A stretch of 64,000 nt of DNA from Streptomyces griseofuscus (GTDB lineage Bacteria > Actinomycetota > Actinomycetes > Streptomycetales > Streptomycetaceae): NCBI RefSeq assembly GCF_014673495.1, contig NZ_CP051006.1:8555001-8619000 (forward strand), in the 5' to 3' direction. This document shows positions 1-8,502 of the stretch, piece after piece. Position 1 is the stretch's first letter; each line of letters starts with the position of its first letter. The position numbers were made by a program, and so were the translations under genes. Under the pieces are notes generated by a model. The model worked only from the letters and a program-made list of their open reading frames with translations. It did no database searches and was not told the origin of the DNA.

Positions 1-217
1 GCACGGCGGCGTCTTCGTGGTCCCGCTGATCGGCAACCCGTTCCTCTACCTGATCGCCGTCGCGGCAGGCGTGTGCGCCTCGACGGCCCTGGTGGTCGCC
101 CTCAAGACCCTGCGCGGCTCCGCCCCGGGCGCCCCGGGCGGCAAGCGGGAGAAGGACGAGCACGGGCAGGCGGCGCGGGCTGGGTCGGCCGACCGCGAAC
201 AGCCGGTGGCCGCCTGA
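1..217 (+). CDS. fruA: Fructose PTS permease EIIC, C-terminal end (partial)
   Basis: The window opens inside this gene; 71 codons plus the stop remain, read from base 2. The fragment starts with His-Gly-Gly, has one hydrophobic stretch (about fragment residues 6-34, ending VVALKTLR) and a short charged tail rich in Gly, Lys and Glu. A conserved HGG just before the last membrane helix is what I expect at the end of a fructose-specific PTS EIIC domain, which carries fructose through the cytoplasmic membrane while phosphorylating it. Whether the whole protein is a fused IIABC or a lone IIC cannot be seen. The next gene, a MarR fragment, begins 65 bp downstream on the same strand. Confidence 0.65.
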   Translation, partial: HGGVFVVPLIGNPFLYLIAVAAGVCASTALVVALKTLRGSAPGAPGGKREKDEHGQAARAGSADREQPVAA

Positions 218-282
218 CGGCCCCGACGCGGCCCTGCCGCTTTGGGGTGTTGCGAACAGTTCACGCCACTTCGAGATACGTC

Positions 283-735
283 ATGGTCCGGGGCCGATGC
301 CCCGGACCGTGGTGTTCAACCGAGGCGCCGGAGGCGGCGCGCGTCGCGGCGGGACTGGGCGGACTTCTGGGACCGCTGCGGCGTGCCCTCCTGCGCGCCA
401 CCCGCAACGCCGAGGGGCTGCCCGACCTGCCGGAGGCGCAGCTCGAACTCCTGCGGGTCCTGTCCTCCTCGCCCGAGGGCCTCAGCCCCGGCGCTGCGGC
501 CACACGCGTGCGGGTGGCACCGTCCACCGTGAGCAACCTGGTCCGGGCGATGTCCGCCGCACGGCTGGTGGAACGGGTCCGGCCCGAGCACGACCAACGG
601 ACGGTGGTGCTCAACGCGTCGAAGGAAGCCCTGAACCTGCTGGAGCCGGTCCAGAGCCGGTAGCGCCCCCCCGGTCGGCGTCGGACAGCTCCTCCACGAG
701 GCGGGTGAGGGCCGTGGTGCCCGCCCGGTCGTAGG
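283..735 (+). pseudogene. MarR-family regulator with an inverted 3' end
   Basis: The plus frame (ATG 283, stop 661-663, 126 aa) has a MarR winged-helix core: LLRVLSSSPEG, a recognition helix around VAPSTVSNLVRAM, and a wing ending ERVRPEHDQRTVVLNASKEAL. It stops about 30 residues short of a normal MarR protein. The missing tail is present on the minus strand directly downstream: reading back from 733 gives YDRAGTTALTRLVEELSDAD and, after one slip in a run of seven C (666-672), GALPALDR, the usual MarR C-terminal pattern. So about 88 bp (646-733) appear inverted in place. MarR proteins bind operators as dimers through N- and C-terminal helices, so the gene is probably non-functional. The motif readings are direct; the inversion is inference. 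Confidence 0.6.
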
Positions 736-1025
736 GCTGGTCACCGCACCGGAGAGCGGCGAAAGCGCCCCGTCGGACTCGGCCAGTCCATGATCGGACC
801 GCGCCGCCCCGTCGAGTCCAACCCTGGACGGGTGTGGAAGGCGTTGTGGCAAGAGGACCCGGCTCGGCATACGGCCGGCTGCGTGTCTGGCAGTCGGTAC
901 TGGCGCAGCGCGGCTGGTGTGGGCCGCCGCAGCGCGGTAGGTGTCGCCGCCCCGGCCACCCGGCGGCGGCGCGACTCCAGCAGCGACCGCTCGTGATGCG
1001 TCGCGTGATCAGCCGGACAGCACAC
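736..1025. other. Intergenic, no gene seen
   Basis: Between the broken MarR gene and the stop of the TetR gene on the other strand. Short frames exist on both strands but show no family motif, and I see no convincing hairpin or promoter. It may be further debris from the rearrangement next to it. Confidence 0.4.
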
Positions 1026-1730
1026 CTAGGGCGTGCTCCCCGGAGCCGCCGCGCCCAGCGCGTTCAGGATCAGTTCCAGCGCCGTCTCGAACGAACTGCC
1101 CGCCATCAGGCGCAACTCCGTGCGTGCCGCGGCCAGGTGCGGGTGGCCTGTGCCGGCCAGTTCGGCGTAGGCGCCGGTCCAGGCACGGTCGTCGGCCTCG
1201 CGGCGCTCCGGCGGGAGCGCCAGGTGGGCAGCGTCGAGGGCCGCGTGGCCGAGCACGGTGTCCACGAACGCCGAGTAGTGGCGCACAGCGTCGGCGTCGC
1301 CGAACCCGGCCCGGCGCAGCAGCCCGATCCCCGCGTCCACGGCCCTGATCTCGTGGGGCCGCCGTGTCACCCGGTACGCGGCGAGCGCGGCCACCCGCGG
1401 CTGCTTCCGGTAGCCGCGGTGGATCCGCAGGGCCATCTCGCGCAGCGCGTCCTGCCACGGCATACGGTCTGGCTCGAACCCGGCCATCGCCTCGCCGATG
1501 ATCCGGTCGGCGACGGCCAGCAACAGATCGTCGGTGTCGTGGAAGTACCGGTACAGCGCGCTCGGATCGCAGCCCAGCGCGGCGCCGAGCCGCCGCACGC
1601 TCAGCGCGTCCGGGCCGTGCTGCCCGACGAGCCGCAGCGCGCAGTCGACGATCACGTCCTCGGACAGCAGCACCCCCGACTTGGTCGGTCTGCGCCGTCG
1701 CCGCTCCGCTGGAATCCGCCCATCCGTCAC
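1026..1730 (-). CDS. TetR/AcrR-family transcriptional regulator
   Basis: 234 aa DNA-binding repressor. The N-terminal helix-turn-helix lies at about residues 22-75, with the typical run LSVRRLGAALGCDPSALYRY followed by FHDTDDLLLAV. The C-terminal domain, ending with ELRLMAGSSFETALELIL, resembles the TetR_C class of ligand-binding domains. The gene is divergent from an APC permease, 134 bp away, with an inverted repeat at 1778-1805 between them. This arrangement is standard for a local TetR repressor that controls itself and the neighbouring transport/hydrolysis operon. The inducer is unknown; by position it may be the permease substrate or a product of the amidohydrolase. Confidence 0.88.
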   Translation of the reverse strand: MTDGRIPAERRRRRPTKSGVLLSEDVIVDCALRLVGQHGPDALSVRRLGAALGCDPSALYRYFHDTDDLLLAVADRIIGEAMAGFEPDRMPWQDALREMALRIHRGYRKQPRVAALAAYRVTRRPHEIRAVDAGIGLLRRAGFGDADAVRHYSAFVDTVLGHAALDAAHLALPPERREADDRAWTGAYAELAGTGHPHLAAARTELRLMAGSSFETALELILNALGAAAPGSTP

Positions 1731-1777
1731 CGTACGCGCCCCTTCCCACGGCTCTCAGCCGTTCCGTGACCGTCTTA

Positions 1778-1805
1778 TGTCAACACCATTGACGCAATGT
1801 TGACA
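1778..1805. promoter_or_regulatory. TetR operator (nested inverted repeats)
   Basis: Outer arms TGTCAACA (1778-1785) and TGTTGACA (1798-1805) are perfect inverted repeats. A second palindrome, CATTG-ACG-CAATG, sits inside at 1787-1799. The site lies in the 134-bp gap between the divergent TetR and permease genes, where a TetR dimer pair would be expected to bind. Sequence is direct; function is inference from position. Confidence 0.7.
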
Positions 1806-1864
1806 AGGTCGGTTTGATCGCAGCCTCCTCCCACACCTCCCGTTCTCCGGTTTCAGGAGTGTCC

Positions 1865-3361
1865 ATGAGAAGTGAACCCCCCGGCCTGCGGCGTTCCCTG
1901 GGTGTCGTCGACGGCATCGCCATCGCGGCCTCCAGTACGGCCGCCACCACGAGCATCGGCATCGGGATGGGCTCGCTCGCCGCGACCGTGGGCCCTCAGG
2001 CGCCGGCGATCCTGCTGGTGGCGTTCCTCCCGATCCTCGGCATCGCGACGGCGTACGCCCGGCTCAACCGGCACGAGCGGAACATGGGCAGCGGCTACGT
2101 CTGGGTCGGTCGCTCGCTCGGCCCCTGGCTCGGCTTCCTCACCGGCTGGGTCACGCTGGTCGGCACCCTGATCTTCATGGCGTACACGAGCGCGGTGACC
2201 GGCTCGGTGTTCCTCCAGTTCGCGAACAAGGCCCAGCTGCACGCGATCGGCGGCTTGCGCCTGGACCCGAACTCGACGGCGCTGTCCACCCTGGTCGGCC
2301 TGGTGGTGCTGGCGGCCGTCACGGTCACCGCCGTCACCGGGGTGCGCAAGGCGACTCGGCTCCAGGCGTGGCTGCTGGTCTTCGAGTACACAGTGCTGCT
2401 CGGCTTCTGCGGCTGGGCGATGGCCACCGGCGCGCACGGTTTCTCCTGGTCGTGGCTGAACCCGTTCGCCGTGCACGACGCCACCGGCTTCGCCCAGGGC
2501 CTGGTCCTCGCGGTGTTCTTCTTCTGGGGCTGGGACGCGGCGTTCAGCGTCACCGAGGAGACCCACGACGTGGGGGACGCGGGCCGCGGCGGATTCATCG
2601 CGCTGTTCACGATGCTGGCGCTTTTCCTGTTCGGGTCCGTGGCCTTCCAGCGTGAGATGTCGCTGCCCGAGCTCCTGGAGCAGGGGCCGCAGGCACTCAC
2701 CTACCTCGGCGCGAAGCTGGCGGACGAGCCGTGGGCGAGCCTGCCGCTGCTGGCACTGCTGTTCTCGGCCGTGGCGTCGCTGCAGTCCAGCGTGATCCCG
2801 ACGGCGCGCGGGCTGCTGGCGATGGGCCGGGACCGCACCATGGGCCAGGTGTGGACGCGGGTCAGCCCGCGCTACGGCTCCCCGGCGGTCGGCACCGTCC
2901 TCGTCACGTCGATCGCTGCGGCCATGGCGCTGCTGGCGCTCGCCATCCCCAAGCTGAACGAGATGATCCTCGCGGCCGTGGACTCGATCGGTCTCGTGGT
3001 CGCCCTGTACTACGGCCTGACCGCGCTGGCCGGCGCGGTGCGCTTCCGAGGCTTGCTGCGCACGGCGCCCCGCGAGGCGCTGCGCGCGGTCGTCGTGCCC
3101 GGCCTGAGCGGGCTCGCGCTGCTGGGCATCGGCTGCTACCTCGGACGAGACTACGCGACCATGAGCGACCACTTCCAACTCAGCCCGGACAACGGTTGGT
3201 TCATGCTGTCGGTGCCCACCGCGATCCTGCTGTCGGGGCTCGTCATGGCGGCCGTCGCCAAGTACCGCCGCCGCTCGCCGTACTTCGTCAGCGGATGCAA
3301 AACCGACGCCGGCACCGACACCGTCCCGCTGGCCGCGACCGACGCTCGCGGACCCGTGTAG
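1865..3361 (+). CDS. APC-superfamily amino acid/amine permease
   Basis: 498 aa integral membrane protein with about 12 hydrophobic segments. The start is ATG 1865 because AGGAG lies 6-7 bases upstream; frames opening earlier have no such site. The N-terminus LGVVDGIAIAASSTAATTSI and the GSGYVWVGRSLGPWLGFLTG segment fit the APC fold (first helix break, then helix 3), and the WGWDAAFSVTEETHD motif in the middle is the conserved helix-6 region. APC permeases import amino acids, amines or related compounds with protons or by exchange. It is followed 58 bp later by an amidohydrolase on the same strand and is divergent from a TetR gene, so uptake plus hydrolysis of one substrate is likely. The substrate cannot be read from sequence. 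Confidence 0.85.
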   Translation: MRSEPPGLRRSLGVVDGIAIAASSTAATTSIGIGMGSLAATVGPQAPAILLVAFLPILGIATAYARLNRHERNMGSGYVWVGRSLGPWLGFLTGWVTLVGTLIFMAYTSAVTGSVFLQFANKAQLHAIGGLRLDPNSTALSTLVGLVVLAAVTVTAVTGVRKATRLQAWLLVFEYTVLLGFCGWAMATGAHGFSWSWLNPFAVHDATGFAQGLVLAVFFFWGWDAAFSVTEETHDVGDAGRGGFIALFTMLALFLFGSVAFQREMSLPELLEQGPQALTYLGAKLADEPWASLPLLALLFSAVASLQSSVIPTARGLLAMGRDRTMGQVWTRVSPRYGSPAVGTVLVTSIAAAMALLALAIPKLNEMILAAVDSIGLVVALYYGLTALAGAVRFRGLLRTAPREALRAVVVPGLSGLALLGIGCYLGRDYATMSDHFQLSPDNGWFMLSVPTAILLSGLVMAAVAKYRRRSPYFVSGCKTDAGTDTVPLAATDARGPV

Positions 3362-3419
3362 CACCCGTAGAAGCCGCCAGCACCCCGTAACATCCTTATC
3401 GAATTCAGGAGTTGTCCTC

Positions 3420-5066
3420 ATGTCCGACGCCACTACCGCTGACCTGGTCTTCACCGGCGGTCCGGTCCACACCGGTTCACCGGCCCGGTCCCGGGCGACC
3501 ACCGTTGCCGTGCGCGGCGAGCGGATCGTCGCCGTCGGGCACGACGAGGTGCGCGAGCTGATCGGCCCGCGTACCGAGGTCGTGGACCTGGCCGGCCGGC
3601 TGCTGGTGCCGGGCTTCCAGGACGCGCACGCGCACCCCGTCGGCGGCGGCCTGGAGATGGGTCAGTGCGACCTGAGCGGGGCGGCGACCCGGGCCGAGTA
3701 CCGGGAGCGGATCACCGCGTACGCCCGGACACACGCCGACGCCGAGTGGATCACCGGTGGCGGCTGGGCGATGGAGGCGTTCCCCGGCGGCCTGCCGACG
3801 GCGGCCGAACTGGACGACCTCGTGTCCGACCGTCCGGTCTATCTGGTCAACCGCGACCACCACGGCGCCTGGGTCAACTCCCGCGCCCTGGAGCGGGCGG
3901 GACTCGACGCCCGTACCCCCGACCCGTCCGACGGGCGAGTCGAGCGGCATCCGGACGGCACGCCGACGGGCATGCTCCAGGAGGGAGCCGCCAACCTGGT
4001 GGGCCGTCTGGTCCCCCAGGTCAGCCGCGAGGAACGGGTGGCCGGGCTGCTGCGTGCCCAGCGACTGCTGCACTCGCTCGGCATCACCGCCTGGCAGGAC
4101 GCCTTGCTCGGCGAACACGCCAACCTCACCGATCCCACTGACGCCTATCTGGCCTGCGCCGAGGACGGCTCCCTCACCGCGCGGGTCGTCGGCGCGCTGT
4201 GGTGGGACCGGGCGCGCGGCACCGAGCAGATCGAGGAGTTGCTGGCCCGGCGCGCGGCGGGCACCAGGGGGCGGCTCCGCTCGACCACCGTCAAGATCAT
4301 GCAGGACGGGGTCGCCGAGAACGGCACGGCGGCGCTGCTCAGCCCGTACCTGGACGGCTGCGGGTGCGCGTCCGACAACAGCGGGATCAGCTTCGTGCCA
4401 CCGGAGGACCTGAAGACGTACGTCACCGAGCTCGACAGCCACGGTTTCCAGGTGCACTTCCACGCGCTTGGCGACCGCGCGGTGCGGGAGGCGCTGGACG
4501 CGGTGGAGGCGGCCCGGCGGGCCAACGGCCGTACGGACACCCGGCCGCACCTGGCCCACCTGCAAGTGGTGCACCCGGACGACATCGGCCGGTTCCGTGA
4601 GCTGGGCGCGACGGCCAACCTCCAGCCGCTGTGGGCGGCGCACGAGCCGCAGATGGACGAGCTGACCATCCCGTTCCTGGGCGCTGAGCGGGCCTCGTGG
4701 CAGTACCCGTTCGGGGCGCTCCTGCGGTCAGGGGCGACGCTCGCAGCGGGCAGCGACTGGCCGGTGAGCAGCCCCGATCCACTCCAGGGCATCCACGTGG
4801 CGGTGAACCGGGTGGCGCCGGAAGCGCCCGCGGGGACGCCGGTCTTCCTGCCCGGCGAGCGCATCGGACTGCACGACGCGCTGAGCGCGTACACGGCCGG
4901 CAGCGCCTACGTGAACCACCTCGACCATGAGACGGGTACGGTCGCCGAGGGGTTCCTGGCGGATCTGGTGGTACTTGACCGTGATCCGTTCGCCGGGCCG
5001 CCCGAGGAGATCGGTGCCACGCGCGTGGAGCAGACCTTCGTGGGCGGCCGCCGGGTGTTCGGCTGA
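3420..5066 (+). CDS. YtcJ-like metal-dependent amidohydrolase
   Basis: 548 aa. A CAGGAG site precedes ATG 3420 by about 8 bases. The N-terminal beta-sandwich (ADLVFTGGPVHTG) is followed by the metal motif DAHAHP (His70, His72), a later VHFHALGDRA motif (His346, His348) and the final-strand GSDWPV motif (Asp446). The C-terminus ends with the typical GFLADLVVLDRDPF. This is the amidohydrolase_3 layout, a cytoplasmic hydrolase of amides or related C-N bonds. Length is normal for the family. Together with the upstream permease and TetR gene it forms a small catabolic unit. The true substrate of YtcJ-type enzymes is usually unknown, and I cannot assign one. Confidence 0.88.
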   Translation: MSDATTADLVFTGGPVHTGSPARSRATTVAVRGERIVAVGHDEVRELIGPRTEVVDLAGRLLVPGFQDAHAHPVGGGLEMGQCDLSGAATRAEYRERITAYARTHADAEWITGGGWAMEAFPGGLPTAAELDDLVSDRPVYLVNRDHHGAWVNSRALERAGLDARTPDPSDGRVERHPDGTPTGMLQEGAANLVGRLVPQVSREERVAGLLRAQRLLHSLGITAWQDALLGEHANLTDPTDAYLACAEDGSLTARVVGALWWDRARGTEQIEELLARRAAGTRGRLRSTTVKIMQDGVAENGTAALLSPYLDGCGCASDNSGISFVPPEDLKTYVTELDSHGFQVHFHALGDRAVREALDAVEAARRANGRTDTRPHLAHLQVVHPDDIGRFRELGATANLQPLWAAHEPQMDELTIPFLGAERASWQYPFGALLRSGATLAAGSDWPVSSPDPLQGIHVAVNRVAPEAPAGTPVFLPGERIGLHDALSAYTAGSAYVNHLDHETGTVAEGFLADLVVLDRDPFAGPPEEIGATRVEQTFVGGRRVFG

Positions 5067-5510
5067 GTCGGGCATCGGCGGCGCGACGGAAGCCGCGGTT
5101 CCCGCTGCCGGGTCCGGGGGTGTCGCGGGTGCGGGCGGCGATCCGGTAGCGGTTGTGGTAGGAGTGCCTGTGCGTGTCTTGCCGCGGGCCCGGCAGTGGT
5201 CGTAGAAGGTGTGGGAGACGGGGTCGTGCAGGGTGGCGAGGGGGACTGCTGCACGAACAGGTGACACCTTGATGAACCTGCCGGGGCAGGACGGCGAGGG
5301 AGGTCGCCGTTGATGGGGATCTTTGAAAACGGCCAGATACGCTCGTCGCGCCAAACGGTTCGCTGCTCATCGAAGTGGGGAGTTTCAGCGAATGCCGGGC
5401 GCGTTGTCGGCCGGGGCCGGGCCGCTCGCGGAGTGCGCGGGACGAGCCCCCGGCAGGACGCCATGTGCCGTGCCGTGTCGTGAGCACTCTTCCAGAGCAC
5501 GGGTGGGGCT
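5067..5510. other. Intergenic with a possible IS110-type scrap
   Basis: No intact gene. On the minus strand around 5170-5240 a short stretch reads LATLHDPVSHTFYDHCRARG and then KTHAQALL after a frame change, which resembles the C-terminal region of IS110-type transposases (LHDPVSRxFYDRKRAEGK). The match is short and the rest is unreadable. Nothing else is supported here. Confidence 0.3.
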
Positions 5511-6128
5511 TCAGAACGGGCGATCGCCCGTGCCCAGAACAACGAGTTCGGTGCTGCCCAGCACCTCCGCGAGCGCCTGCGGCGCGCCGCGCATGTGGAC
5601 GTAGTCCCACTGCGCGCGGCGGATCACCTGCTCCGGGTGACTGAGCGCGCTCAGCACATCCCAGTGCAGGGCCTGGGCCCAGACGTACCCGGGCTCGCCG
5701 TCGACGTCCATGTCCTCCGCGTCGATCGGGGTGTCCGCCAGCGCGCAGGCCAAGCGGTGGCTGTTCACGGGCCCGGTGGCGAAGTCCAGGAACGCAGTGG
5801 GATCCGCGCCCACGGGTGCCCGGTTGCCGCTCGCATCGTCCCGGTCCGGCCGGGAGTCGTATCGGTGCGCGCGAACCCCGTCCCGCCAGACCTCCAATTT
5901 CAGTCGGTCACCGTCATACTGAAAGGCCGCCAGCACCGGGACGCTCAACTTGGTGCTGATCGGCCCAGCGAGCGTGAAGACATCGTTCTCGCCGACGAAC
6001 CGGTCCGGATGGGCAAGGCAGAAACTCGGCCCGGCGGAGGTCGCGTAGCCGGCTGCACAGACCTCGTGCAGGACTGGGGCCGCCCGTTCGAGCGGCACAG
6101 GGATCAAGATCGTGCCGTACGTTGTCAC
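5511..6128 (-). CDS. Hypothetical protein, family not recognised
   Basis: 205 aa soluble protein. The start is GTG 6128, chosen because AGGAGG lies 6 bases upstream (GTGAGGCC spacer), an unusually strong site; the frame stays open much further but without support. The sequence begins VTTYGTILIPVPLERAAPVL and has mixed alpha/beta character with no signal peptide, membrane segment or catalytic motif I know. Two short segments, GYVWAQALHWDVLSALSHPE and DYVHMRGAPQALAEVLGSTE, look well-formed and helical. The gene stands alone, convergent to the upstream amidohydrolase and divergent from an IS relic. No function is proposed. Confidence 0.7.
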   Translation of the reverse strand: MTTYGTILIPVPLERAAPVLHEVCAAGYATSAGPSFCLAHPDRFVGENDVFTLAGPISTKLSVPVLAAFQYDGDRLKLEVWRDGVRAHRYDSRPDRDDASGNRAPVGADPTAFLDFATGPVNSHRLACALADTPIDAEDMDVDGEPGYVWAQALHWDVLSALSHPEQVIRRAQWDYVHMRGAPQALAEVLGSTELVVLGTGDRPF

Positions 6129-6238
6129 GGCCTCACCTCCTAGACGCGGTGAACCTATGTGGCGGTTACGCTGCGCGGCAAACGAAATGCACGGCTCCCG
6201 GTGATCATGAGGTGTGGAGTCCCCGATCACCACGCCCG

Positions 6239-6815
6239 CTGACCTGCCTGGCGCAGGTGCCCGATCCACGGCGGCACCGGGGCCGACGCCACCCACTCGC
6301 CTTCGTCCCGTCCCTGGCAGCGTGCGCGGTCCTGGCCGGAGCGAAGTCCTTGGCCGCGATCGCGGAGTGGGCCCCTGACGCCCCGCCGCACGTCCTGGCC
6401 GGCTCGGAGGCCTATGCAGGGAGCCGGACCGCGGCCCCGTCGCCCCGGCCGAGGCCACCGTGCGTCGTGTCCTCCAGCGCATCGACGGCGACGCGCTGGA
6501 TACGGCCGTCGGAAGTTGGCTCGCCGGGCGCGAACGCGCCGCCGGCCAGGCGGAGAACAGCAGCGACCGGCCCCTGCCCTCCCTTACCGTGGACGGCAGA
6601 ATCGTGCGCGGTGCCCGCCGCACCGACGGCACCCAGGTCCACCTGCTCGCCGCGGTGACGGGGACCGGCCTGGTCACCGCCCAGCGGGAGGCGGACGACA
6701 GGACACGTGCCACCGCGTACGGCCGCGACGAGATCCGCCGGATCACGGCCGTCACCGTCACCGGGATCGCCATCGGCAAGGCCACCTGGAACGCGTCTAC
6801 GGGGTGACCGACCTG
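6239..6815 (+). pseudogene. ISAs1-family transposase relic
   Basis: Three frames together spell an ISAs1-type DDE transposase. Frame one has LTCLAQVPDPRRHRGRRHPL and AVLAGAKSLAAIAEWAPDAP. Frame two, from about 6430, has VRRVLQRIDGDALDTAVGSW, SLTVDGRIVRGARR and QVHLLAAVTGTGLVTAQREA. A third frame near 6791 gives RVYGVTDL. The aspartate of the VDG motif is present, but the part between TAQREA and RDEIRRITAVTVTGI is missing, so frameshifts and at least one internal deletion have killed it. No terminal repeats were identified. Confidence 0.75.
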
Positions 6816-6894
6816 GTGCAATGGCATCCGCTGGACTCCGCCAACACACCCACGACGCCAACCGTCCGCTCAACGCGGCCCTGCCCTGGGCGCG

Positions 6895-7063
6895 CGTCGA
6901 TGGCGAGGGTGGTCGCGGACCAGAAGCCCTCCTGTTTGAACGCCTCGAACACGTCCTTGAGGCCCATGGCCTCGTTGACGGACTCCAGAACGCTCTTCTG
7001 GACGTCCTCGACCTTTCTCAGAATTTCGTCTTCCCTTGGCCTCGGATATATGAGCCTCCGGTC
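6895..7063 (-). pseudogene. Coding-like fragment of unknown origin
   Basis: Read on the minus strand this stretch gives about 50 uninterrupted codons with good Streptomyces codon use: IYPRPREDEILRKVEDVQKS, then VLESVNEAMGLKDVFEAFKQ, then EGFWSATTLAIDA. It has no start codon and no stop of its own and abuts the ISAs1 relic, so it looks like a gene piece trapped beside the IS. I do not recognise the family. Confidence 0.35.
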
Positions 7064-7075
7064 GCTGGGCGAGGG

Positions 7076-7104
7076 TTGACGTCGGCGATGTGCGGTGATA
7101 GGGA
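7076..7104 (+). promoter_or_regulatory. Probable sigma-70 (HrdB-type) promoter
   Basis: TTGACG at 7076-7081 and TAGGGA at 7099-7104, separated by 17 bases, sit 36 bp upstream of the ATG of the membrane protein gene at 7140. This matches the Streptomyces housekeeping consensus well (TTGAC and TAG). Confidence 0.55.
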
Positions 7105-7139
7105 AAGGGGCCTGCTGGTCAGGCGGGAGGGGGAGGGGT

Positions 7140-7571
7140 ATGCCTGGCTTCTTGTTGAGTCTAGGAATCGTGCTCGCGCTGTTCGGATTATTTGCCCTGC
7201 TGGCCCAGTCGGGAAATTACGTGACATATCGCCTCATGCGTGATCTGAAGAATCACGGCGCTGAGGGGGCGGCGGTCTTTCTCCGCGAGGAGTACGCGAG
7301 CGGGCCCAACAACCGGATGTATTTCGCCGTGCACCTCGAGGAGGGTGCGTCGCAGAGGGAATTCCATGAGTACATGCCGGAGGCGCCCGGCCCCGTCGGC
7401 ACGGTCGTGCCGGTCGTCCACGACACCAGAAATCCGAAGCGTGCCCGGACGGGGCTCCGCAAGGACATGGACTTCGACAAGGAGCGACCGGTCGTCCTGC
7501 TGGTCGGAGGCGCGGGCGTGGTGCTGCTCATGGTGGGGCTGCTGCTATGCGTGCTCGCCGTCGCGATATGA
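7140..7571 (+). CDS. Small membrane protein, DUF3592-like
   Basis: 143 aa. ATG 7140 is preceded directly by purine-rich GGGAGGGGGAGGGG, which serves as the ribosome site. One N-terminal membrane helix (about residues 3-22, FLLSLGIVLALFGLFALLAQ) and one C-terminal helix (about 118-142, VVLLVGGAGVVLLMVGLLL) flank a soluble middle domain with YFAVHLEEGASQREFHEY and the GTVVPVVHDTRNPKRAR segment. A beta-rich domain with VxVxYDPxNPxxA between two helices is the DUF3592 layout. Its function is unknown. It has its own promoter and appears monocistronic. Confidence 0.75.
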   Translation: MPGFLLSLGIVLALFGLFALLAQSGNYVTYRLMRDLKNHGAEGAAVFLREEYASGPNNRMYFAVHLEEGASQREFHEYMPEAPGPVGTVVPVVHDTRNPKRARTGLRKDMDFDKERPVVLLVGGAGVVLLMVGLLLCVLAVAI

Positions 7572-7813
7572 GTGGCGCGAATGGTGTGGTGGACCCTTTG
7601 GATTGACCAGCTTCGCGGAAATCCGCGTCTGCGGATTCTGGAGCGTTCCCGTGTCGAGGCGAGGCGAGGCGGTGGGACGGGATCGGGGAAACCGGGCAGC
7701 GCGGGAGCGGACCGACCGGACTGCCGACGGCCACGTCGATCAGCACGCCGTCCGGGGCGGGGATGTACGACTCGTACGGCCGGGGACAGCCCGCCACACG
7801 CCGCCCAGCCGGT

Positions 7814-8076
7814 TCACGGCCTGGTTCGAGAGGGTTCTCGCCGTCGACGGGTCTCTCTTCGCTGGGGCCACGTGGGACCGGCCGTTGGCCCTCCCTCTCG
7901 ACCCACGGCGTGAGGGCTGCGAGTCCGTGCTGGAACGCCTGCTGCGCCTTGCTCAGCTTTGCCGAGCGCTTGGCCTTCGGGCCGGAGACGGGACCTCAAC
8001 GGGCTTCAGGCCCGGCTTTGACAGCCGCTCCTGCTGTTCGTTCGACAGCTGCGCCCAGGTGGCTTCGTCGGCCCCG
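7814..8076 (-). pseudogene. Helicase-associated domain relic
   Basis: Two minus-strand frames combine into one protein stretch: GADEATWAQLSNEQQERLSK then, after a shift near 7975, KLSKAQQAFQHGLAALTPWV and EREGQRPVPRG. Tandem units with a conserved Trp, WxQLSxEQQxRL, and FQxGLAALxxWVEREGxRPVPRG are the hallmark of the helicase-associated domains found at the C-terminus of large Streptomyces helicase-like proteins. Only this scrap remains. Downstream on the same strand (7690-7790) a coding-like run RPYESYIPAPDGVLIDVAVG follows, which I cannot place. Confidence 0.6.
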
Positions 8077-8152
8077 CCAGTGCAGCAACGAGCACGCAAA
8101 GGAATCCGGTCCGCTGTGAGGGCATCAGGTGATCAACGCTCGGAATCAACTT

Positions 8153-8167
8153 TGACGTACGTCGTCA
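8153..8167. promoter_or_regulatory. Short palindrome, possible operator
   Basis: TGACG-TACGT-CGTCA, an inverted repeat in the non-coding 400 bp before the ABM gene. Other palindromes lie near it (GCAAC-TAC-GTTGC near 8302 and CTCAACGTTGAG at 8334-8345). Possible regulator sites; no cognate regulator is adjacent. Confidence 0.3.
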
Positions 8168-8333
8168 GGCTTGAGTCTCAACTCCCGTAATTACTGACCT
8201 TCAATGCGTGGTGTCGGCGGGGTTGCACGGCCAGCCCGGCCAGCCGGACACCTCCTGCGCAGGCCCGGCTCCAGAGGGCACTCAGTGGCAAACGGCGTGC
8301 AGCAACTACGTTGCCTGCCTGCGTCGATCGACA

Positions 8334-8345
8334 CTCAACGTTGAG
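8334..8345. promoter_or_regulatory. Perfect 12-bp palindrome
   Basis: CTCAACGTTGAG, 158 bp upstream of the ABM-domain gene at 8503. Perfect dyad symmetry in otherwise featureless sequence; could be a regulator half of the promoter region. Low certainty. Confidence 0.3.
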
Positions 8346-8502
8346 CCCCGTGGTTCGAACGGGACGGCCCGGCAGCCGGCCCGGAAGCGTTGTGCGTGCC
8401 CGTGTGAAATGCGCCCGATCGGCGTGTCCCGAAGATCGAATTTCCCCACTCTGCAATATTCGTCAAGGAATTGAGATGAGGGCACCAGTCGAAGGAGAAG
8501 CC

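Noticed and set aside
1853..3502. Long minus-strand open frame of 549 codons opposite the permease
   Set aside because: It mirrors the plus-strand permease codon by codon, has no motif, and is a GC-rich shadow; the permease has a ribosome site, helices and neighbours.
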